Below, in pieces: positions 27,265 through 32,599 of a stretch of DNA of 32,599 bases; position 1 is the first letter of the stretch, and each line of letters begins with the position of its first letter. Source of the stretch: Alphaproteobacteria bacterium (GTDB taxonomy: Bacteria; Pseudomonadota; Alphaproteobacteria; UBA9655). Location of the stretch: the NCBI GenBank assembly GCA_013815465.1, contig JACDGE010000021.1:1-32599 (forward strand), read 5' to 3'. A program made the translations under genes and the position numbers. The notes below the pieces were generated by a model that was not told the DNA's origin, did no database searches, and saw only the letters and a list, made by a program, of their open reading frames with translations.

Positions 27265-28509
27265 ATGAATAAGATAAAAAACGGCTCACCAAACGCCCTT
27301 CGTCTTCTTCTTATAAGCGCTCTAAGCACTGTAAACTCGACCTTATGCTCTCCCCCCCTTATGGCAAATGGTGCTCTACCCTATTGTATGGGCGCAAAAA
27401 TGTGCCAGATGGGTGGCGCAGGCGTGGCCATTCCTTTAGATTCAACCAGCGGAAATGTTAATCCCGCGCTTATGGCCAATGTGGGAAGAGATGCGGCTCT
27501 TGATCCTCTTGTTGTCTTTCAAAAGGAACACGTTGACACATCCCGCACTCAACTCACGAAGGGAACTCCTCTTCCTCCCCGTACCGGCCCCGTAACGAAT
27601 AGAATTAAAGCCTACGGCGCAGCCTATTCAGGTTTCAATTACGACATAAATCCGGAATGGTCCCTTGGAATTTCTACAGCAGGGGGAGGAAATAATGCGA
27701 GATACAACAGATCTATTGTATCCCCTGGCCTGTCTGCCCCTAGAAAGCTTGAGAGCATGGCTGCACTTGCTTCCCAAATACTCGCTTATAAACCGGGCTG
27801 TGATCAAGCGTATGGTCTAAGCCTGATTGTGGGTTATTTACAAATGAAAAACAATTTGACCCAATTTCCGAGCGGAATCGTAACAAAAGGAAACGATAGA
27901 ACGGATCATGTTTGGGGGATTGGTGGCAGAATTGGTGGACAATGGAATGTAAGCCAATTTCTATCCCTAGGCGCTGCTGCTTCCACGCCTACCTTTTTCC
28001 AGAAACTAAAAAAATATAGTGACGTTATAAAGCACTCTCCTCGATTACCCGCAATTGTCACGGGAGGAATAGCTTTGCATGTCCGGAATGATACGGACGT
28101 TCTTTTTGATCTAGAGGGTTTATTTTGGAAGGCATCTCCTTTTACAGGGAAAAAACCCCCGATTGGGCAAGGCTGGAGGAACGCTCTCGTCTTCAAATTT
28201 GGTGTTCAGCATAAAGTAATCCCCGACGTACAAGTTCGTCTTGGTTATAACTACGGTAGAACGCCTGTTCGAAAGAAATACGTTTTATTTAACGCATTAG
28301 ATGAGGTTATTACGATAAATGAACATGTTCTCTCAACTGGTTTTACATATGATTTAAATCCAGCAATGTCTTTTGATTTAGGCGGCGCCATTTTATTTAA
28401 TAAGAAAATTACAGATAATGGAAAAGGCCCTGCTGGACTTGCTGCTAAAGGTTTAAGGGTGGAAGCCAGAGCATTAATGGTTAGCTTAGGATTTAATTTA
28501 AAATATTAA
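27265..28509 (+). CDS. Outer-membrane transport protein, OmpP1/FadL type
   Basis: This 414-residue protein has an N-terminal hydrophobic export signal (LRLLLISALSTVNST, cleavage probably near LMANG). Next comes the FadL-family segment GGAGVAIPLDSTSGNVNPAL, which corresponds to the plug region. Alternating strands follow to a C-terminal strand ending SLGFNLKY with a terminal aromatic, as needed for beta-barrel insertion. FadL relatives pass long-chain fatty acids and other hydrophobic compounds through the outer membrane. It has its own -35/-10 and AGGG ribosome site. Substrate is unknown, but the ligase and diiron genes just upstream would fit import of a fatty or aromatic acid. Confidence 0.75.
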   Translation: MNKIKNGSPNALRLLLISALSTVNSTLCSPPLMANGALPYCMGAKMCQMGGAGVAIPLDSTSGNVNPALMANVGRDAALDPLVVFQKEHVDTSRTQLTKGTPLPPRTGPVTNRIKAYGAAYSGFNYDINPEWSLGISTAGGGNNARYNRSIVSPGLSAPRKLESMAALASQILAYKPGCDQAYGLSLIVGYLQMKNNLTQFPSGIVTKGNDRTDHVWGIGGRIGGQWNVSQFLSLGAAASTPTFFQKLKKYSDVIKHSPRLPAIVTGGIALHVRNDTDVLFDLEGLFWKASPFTGKKPPIGQGWRNALVFKFGVQHKVIPDVQVRLGYNYGRTPVRKKYVLFNALDEVITINEHVLSTGFTYDLNPAMSFDLGGAILFNKKITDNGKGPAGLAAKGLRVEARALMVSLGFNLKY

Positions 28510-28603
28510 TCCCCGAATACAACCATCTTCTATTTTATTATTTAATTTTTTTAGAAGTTATTTTAGTAATTTATTAATTTATCTCTGCTAAAGTTTTTTA
28601 TAA

Positions 28604-30658
28604 ATGATAGAGAGAATTGATATTTTTATGAAACGACTAAACCCGCTTTCTCTTATAGTAATTTTTTCTATTGCTGTACTTTTTTTTGTTTTTATATTTT
28701 TTTATATGCCGCTTGATGTAATTGCGCAAAATTTTTATGATAAAAGCTTCTTTTCACTTTCAGATCCTTTATTTCCTTCTTATTTTAGAATATTAATTTT
28801 TATAACAACACTTTTGTTAATATTATTTCTCTATAGAAATAGAATCATCTTAAAAAAAGAAATAAACCTTCGAAGAGAAATTGAGAGAGAAAGTTTTGAA
28901 AAAGGTAACAGATTGGAAGAATCTTTAGCGCTCAGCCATGCAACCCTAGAAGCAACAGCGGATGGAATTTTAGTGGTAGATAGGGATAGGCGGATTGTTG
29001 GCCATAATCAAAAATTTTCCAAGATGTGGAAGATTCCCTCTAAAATTTTGCGTCCTGGAAACGATGAAAAAGTCGCAGGATCTGTTATGAAACAACTTAA
29101 AGATCCTCCTAAATTTATTGAAAGCCTAGAACGACTCTATAATGCTGCGCCTGGTGAAGAGTATAAAGATGAGATTGAATTCAAGGATGGAAGGATTTTT
29201 GAACGTTATACAATGCCCCAAATCCGAGACAAGGAAATTATTGGACGCGTCTTTAGTTTCCGAGATGTAACTCAGCAAAAAACAATGGAAGAACAATTGC
29301 TATACCAAGCTACCCATGATTCCCTTACGCTGCTTCCAAATCGTGTCATTCTTCAAGATCGTATTCAACAGGAACTTCGTTATGCTAAACGAACAAATAA
29401 AATGGCAACTCTACTATTTTTTGATCTTGATGGTTTTAAACTTATCAATGATAGCCTTGGCCACAATTTTGGAGATATTCTCTTGCAGTCTGTAGCCAGA
29501 CGGTTAGAACGTTGCGTTAGAGAACAAGATACGATCGCCCGATGGGGAGGCGATGAATTTGTTATTCTGCTAACCTCTCTTTCTCATGAAAATGATGTTA
29601 TTCCCATTATTAATAAATGTCTTGAGGCAGTGGGAGAACCTTTTGTGCTTGATAAACATACAGTCAGCATTACAAGCAGCGTTGGAGTGAGTATCCTTCC
29701 TAAAGATGGTATAACGCCTTCTACTCTTCTAAAAAATGCTGATAGTGCAATGTATGACGCTAAATCTTCCGGTCGAAATAATTATAAATTTTACTCTGCT
29801 GATATGAATAAAAACATAGAAAAAAAACTAGGATTAATAAACGATTTACACGAAGCTATTGAAGATCAACAGCTTTTATTATATTATCAACCTTTGGTTG
29901 ATCTTAAAAATGGAGCTATTGTTGGAGCCGAAGCTCTGATTCGCTGGTATCATCCCTTGCGGGGATTAGTTTTTCCTCAAGAATTTATTCCCATTGCGGA
30001 AGAAACAGGACTGATTATCGCTATCGGAGAGTGGGTTTTACGTACCGCCTGCAAACAAAGTATACGTTGGCGAGAAGAAAATTTTTCCCCTCTTTTCATG
30101 TCAATTAATTTATCAGGACAGCAATTTAGACAAAGAGATATTGCAGAGCTTGTTGGGAATGTTCTGAACGAGACACAAATGGATCCAAAATATTTAAGTT
30201 TAGAGCTGACAGAAAGTGTGATTATGGAAAACTCTGAAGTTTATCTTAATTATATGTTAGAACTAAAAAAGCTTGGGGTCAGTTTGGTCATTGATGACTT
30301 TGGAACAGGCTATTCAAGTTTAAGCTATCTGAAGCGATTTCCGGTGGACAAGATTAAGATTGATCAATCATTTGTTTCTGGTCTTCCAAAAGACAGTGAT
30401 GATGCGGCAATTGTTCGCGCAATCCTTGCTATGGCGGATCAGCTTAACTTAGAAGTTGTCGCCGAGGGCATTGAAACAAAAGAACAGCTTGATTTCTTAT
30501 GTAAGTATTCTTGTAATATAGGCCAAGGCTATCTTTTTAGTAAGCCAATTCCTTCTGAAGATTTTGTTAATCTATTGAAAAAAAATAAGTTTAACGGTCT
30601 CATGGAGAAAAAAGATAAAAGTACTCAATCCACTCATGAACTAACGATGAGACCATAA
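28604..30658 (+). CDS. Membrane PAS-GGDEF-EAL cyclic-di-GMP protein
   Basis: This 684-residue protein has two membrane spans (~15-36 and ~60-78) and a short coiled region. A PAS domain follows (~110-225; ATLEATADGILVVDRDRRIV), then GGDEF (~235-400) and EAL (~415-670). The diguanylate cyclase motif is intact (RWGGDEF, ~315), with an inhibitory I-site RxxD (REQD, 306-309) five residues before it. The phosphodiesterase motif is also intact (GAEALIRW at ~443, DDFGTGYSS at ~564). Either activity, or a switch between them set by the PAS domain, is possible. Start ATG 28604 has no ribosome site; ATG 28628 is the alternative and begins closer to the first span. Confidence 0.92.
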   Translation: MIERIDIFMKRLNPLSLIVIFSIAVLFFVFIFFYMPLDVIAQNFYDKSFFSLSDPLFPSYFRILIFITTLLLILFLYRNRIILKKEINLRREIERESFEKGNRLEESLALSHATLEATADGILVVDRDRRIVGHNQKFSKMWKIPSKILRPGNDEKVAGSVMKQLKDPPKFIESLERLYNAAPGEEYKDEIEFKDGRIFERYTMPQIRDKEIIGRVFSFRDVTQQKTMEEQLLYQATHDSLTLLPNRVILQDRIQQELRYAKRTNKMATLLFFDLDGFKLINDSLGHNFGDILLQSVARRLERCVREQDTIARWGGDEFVILLTSLSHENDVIPIINKCLEAVGEPFVLDKHTVSITSSVGVSILPKDGITPSTLLKNADSAMYDAKSSGRNNYKFYSADMNKNIEKKLGLINDLHEAIEDQQLLLYYQPLVDLKNGAIVGAEALIRWYHPLRGLVFPQEFIPIAEETGLIIAIGEWVLRTACKQSIRWREENFSPLFMSINLSGQQFRQRDIAELVGNVLNETQMDPKYLSLELTESVIMENSEVYLNYMLELKKLGVSLVIDDFGTGYSSLSYLKRFPVDKIKIDQSFVSGLPKDSDDAAIVRAILAMADQLNLEVVAEGIETKEQLDFLCKYSCNIGQGYLFSKPIPSEDFVNLLKKNKFNGLMEKKDKSTQSTHELTMRP

Positions 30659-30751
30659 CCCCTTCTTCTTCAACTCATATTCTTAATCGGAAGCTTAAAT
30701 TCAGCCAGTCGTAAAAATGTGGTAGAACTTAACGCTTTTTATAGCTTTTTG

Positions 30752-30760
30752 TGGTATAGT
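30752..30760 (+). promoter_or_regulatory. Extended -10 promoter element of msrB
   Basis: TGG-TATAGT matches the extended -10 form (TGn-TATAAT) and lies 58 bases before the GTG start. No clear -35 box at 17 bases, as expected of extended -10 promoters. Confidence 0.45.
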
Positions 30761-30818
30761 TCTCGTAAGTCCTCAAGAGCTTTTGGGCATGGAGCCTACC
30801 CCAAAAAAGGAGAATCAA

Positions 30819-31265
30819 GTGGTTGATTATAAAAATAAGCCGGATACTTATTATAAAAAAAATCTTTCTCCAGAGGCTTATAAAGTTTGCCGTGAGCAGG
30901 GAACGGAAAAGGCTTTTTCTGGAAAATATGATAAATTTTATGAGAAGGGAACCTACACGTGCGCCTGCTGTGGCGGGGATTATCCTATCTATAATTCAAA
31001 AGCTAAATTTGATTCAAAAACAGGATGGCCCAGTTTTTGGGAACCTATTGATCCGAGCCATATCGAACTGGTGCAAGATAATAGCCTCATCCATCAATTT
31101 CTAGGGGCCCGTACGGAGGTGCGTTGTGCCCGTTGTGGATCGCACTTGGGACATGTATTTGACGATGGCCCTCCCCCTACAGGAAAACGCTATTGTATGA
31201 ATTCCGTCGCCCTTCATTTTGTTGCTGAAGGACAAACGCCCACACGAACGTTTTCGGCAGAATAA
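30819..31265 (+). CDS. msrB: Peptide methionine-(R)-S-oxide reductase
   Basis: This 148-residue cytoplasmic protein reduces the R form of methionine sulfoxide. Two zinc-binding CxxC pairs are visible (C48-x2-C51 in CACC; C103-x2-C106 in CARC), as is the catalytic Cys126 in RYCMNSVAL. The segment SKTGWPSFWEP is a family hallmark. The GTG at 30819 is chosen because AAGGAG lies six bases upstream; an ATG at 30789 would add ten residues but has no ribosome site. msrA follows after 65 bp. The product lacks an export signal. Confidence 0.95.
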   Translation: MVDYKNKPDTYYKKNLSPEAYKVCREQGTEKAFSGKYDKFYEKGTYTCACCGGDYPIYNSKAKFDSKTGWPSFWEPIDPSHIELVQDNSLIHQFLGARTEVRCARCGSHLGHVFDDGPPPTGKRYCMNSVALHFVAEGQTPTRTFSAE

Positions 31266-31310
31266 GGAAAGGCATGAGGAAATTTTATCTTTCATTCCTT
31301 ATGTTTTTTT
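31262..31310 (+). terminator. Terminator or attenuator between msrB and msrA
   Basis: ATAAGGAA (31262-31269) and TTCCTTAT (31295-31302) pair over eight bases. The loop can pair further (TGAGG with CTTTCA, G-U included), and a run of seven T (31304-31310) follows. It overlaps the msrB stop. As msrA begins 20 bases after, readthrough or a promoter inside this spacer is needed to express msrA. Confidence 0.6.
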
Positions 31311-31330
31311 GATTTATGATTGGAGCCCCC

Positions 31331-31873
31331 ATGACAAATGCAGTTAAATCATCTTCTACAGAAATTGCCATTTTTTCAGGGGGATGTTTTTGGTGTGAGG
31401 AAGAAACTTTTATGGACCTTCCAGGGGTTATCTCTGTTTTTTCGGGTTACACGGGCGGTCATACGAAAAACCCTACCTATGAGCAAGTTTCTGGAGAAAA
31501 AACCGGCCATAAGGAAGCGGTTCAAATAACCTTTGATCCTTCCAAAATTACCTATGATCAATTGTTGGAAAAGTACTGGTATAACGTTGATCCTCTTAAT
31601 GCTAAAGGGCAATTTTGTGACATCGGTGATTCCTACAAGGCTTTTATTTTCTACACCACTCCTGCTCAACAAAAGCAAGCAGAGGCCTCTAAGGAAAAAA
31701 TAGAAGTTCAACTGAATGAGCCCGTGGCAGTTGAAATTCAAGCCGCTACACCCTTTTATCTAGCCGAAGACTATCATCAAAAATACGCTGAGAAAAACCC
31801 CATACGCTATAAATCCTACCGCGACAATTGCGGGCGGGATGAACGCCTGCAGGAGGTTTGGGGGAAGAAGTAA
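31331..31873 (+). CDS. msrA: Peptide methionine-(S)-S-oxide reductase
   Basis: This 180-residue protein reduces the S form of methionine sulfoxide. The catalytic motif GCFWCEEE has Cys19; GYTGG, GHKEAVQITFDP, AEDYHQKY and a late NCG segment are typical. The start at 31331 has GGAG five bases upstream; an ATG at 31316 adds five residues. msrB lies just before it, so both stereoisomers of methionine sulfoxide are covered. Confidence 0.95.
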   Translation: MTNAVKSSSTEIAIFSGGCFWCEEETFMDLPGVISVFSGYTGGHTKNPTYEQVSGEKTGHKEAVQITFDPSKITYDQLLEKYWYNVDPLNAKGQFCDIGDSYKAFIFYTTPAQQKQAEASKEKIEVQLNEPVAVEIQAATPFYLAEDYHQKYAEKNPIRYKSYRDNCGRDERLQEVWGKK

Positions 31874-32599
31874 TTTGTGCCGTCCCGAGCCCGTATTGGA
31901 AGCATGGAGAATCCCAGAACACCTTGAATTTTTGTATGTAAATCCCAGAGAGGCCCCTATCTTGGGGGCTCGTTGGATTTTATGTTTAAGTCATTTTCTC
32001 TTCCTTTTCCTTTTTTTCTACTCGTCTTTGTTAATAAAAGTTGATCCCGGGATCGGCTGTATGTTTAGCTACGTTGCAACGTGCGAGAGAAGAGTTTGAC
32101 CCCTTCTTTCTTAAGAAGCGATCTCACCCTTAAGAGAAAGCTGTTTGTGGGAGTAACCTGTAAGTTTTTTACAAACGATACTCTTTGGGTTGAAGCTCGG
32201 CCGCATGCTTGTAGCCAATGAGTATGCTTTCTCTCAAAGTACAATTTCCGCACTCTTTGATAATTTAGGACATCTATTGACTGCACCTTCAGCACACTCG
32301 CAGCATGTCCTTTGTTATCGGCTACAGAATACCAAAGAAATTTTGATGCGCCTAAAAATTTGTTGAAATGGGCAATTAAAAATAATTAATGTATGTTTAG
32401 ACTAGGGCATGGCTTCAAATGCGCTATTGTCTAATGAATTCAAATGATTTAAAACTCCCAACTCCACAGGGAGCGAGTTAGCTGTTACATTTTGAGCTCT
32501 GAGAGGGGGATTGGTTCGACCTATTTAAGGTGAGACAGGTTGATTTTCTATGCAATAAAAGGGTTCTAAAAAATCATAAATTGACCCTCTAAATTTGGT
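31874..32599. other. Non-coding or decayed tail
   Basis: No convincing gene in ~725 bases. A minus-strand frame open from about 32390 to 32065 reads plausibly (KFLGASKFLWYSVADNKGHA, then VLNYQRVRKLYFERK) but has no start with a ribosome site at its upstream end, and the opposite strand also gives open frames here. It may be a decayed gene. The last 100 bases are AT-rich with no feature I can name. Confidence 0.35.
31949..31971 (+). terminator. Weak terminator-like hairpin after msrA
   Basis: GAGGCCCC and GGGGGCTC pair with one mismatch around a six-base loop, followed by CGTTGGATTTTATG. The T-run is short and offset. Confidence 0.35.

Noticed and set aside
31839-32099. 86-codon plus-strand ORF after msrA
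   Set aside because: Starts inside msrA without a ribosome site and spans the hairpin at 31949-31971; composition is not protein-like.
32470-32560. Possible tRNA T-arm (GGTTCGACC) near the window end
   Set aside because: No acceptor stem, anticodon arm or D-arm could be built around it.

Overview
The window looks like the chromosome of an alphaproteobacterium, probably a host-associated one (Rickettsiales or Holosporales type). This rests on four things: an alphaproteobacterial-type nuo operon, a three-domain MFS-PlsC-ligase protein, palindromic GTCATCCCCGCG...CGGGGACCCAG elements dispersed in the operon, and a giant repetitive protein next to ordinary genes. The taxon is inference; no rRNA or tRNA gene was found.

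Layout. Bases 1-5844 (+) are the 3' part of a giant gene, at least 1947 codons, built from several unrelated families of internal repeats. A hairpin terminator at 6156-6190 follows it. Next come a fused lysophospholipid transporter/acyltransferase/acyl-ACP ligase (6321-9719, +) and ygfZ (9743-10603, +), which converge on the nuo operon. The nuo operon runs on the minus strand from 22634 down to 10761 in the order A-B-C-D-E-F-G-H-I-J-K-L. nuoM and nuoN are absent after nuoL.

Four intercistronic gaps of the operon, and the ygfZ/nuoL junction, hold palindromic elements. Two of them (nuoF/nuoE and nuoC/nuoB) are 139-bp copies of one element in opposite orientation. The reading frames of nuoG and nuoE run into such elements and end there, so both proteins carry repeat-encoded C-termini.

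Bases 22635-22948 hold a possible 47-codon gene with its own terminator. A plus-strand cluster follows: VOC-fold protein, stand-alone cupin, CoA-ligase-type AMP-forming enzyme, then (after a spacer with a perfect-armed palindrome) a cupin fused to a heme-oxygenase-like diiron domain. The stand-alone cupin and the fused cupin look like paralogs. This set is the best candidate for an undescribed small-molecule pathway. It is followed by a frameshifted stub of an MHS-type transporter and a FadL-like outer-membrane channel.

The right part holds a membrane PAS-GGDEF-EAL cyclic-di-GMP protein (28604-30658) and the methionine sulfoxide reductases msrB and msrA with a terminator between them. The last 0.7 kb has no convincing gene.
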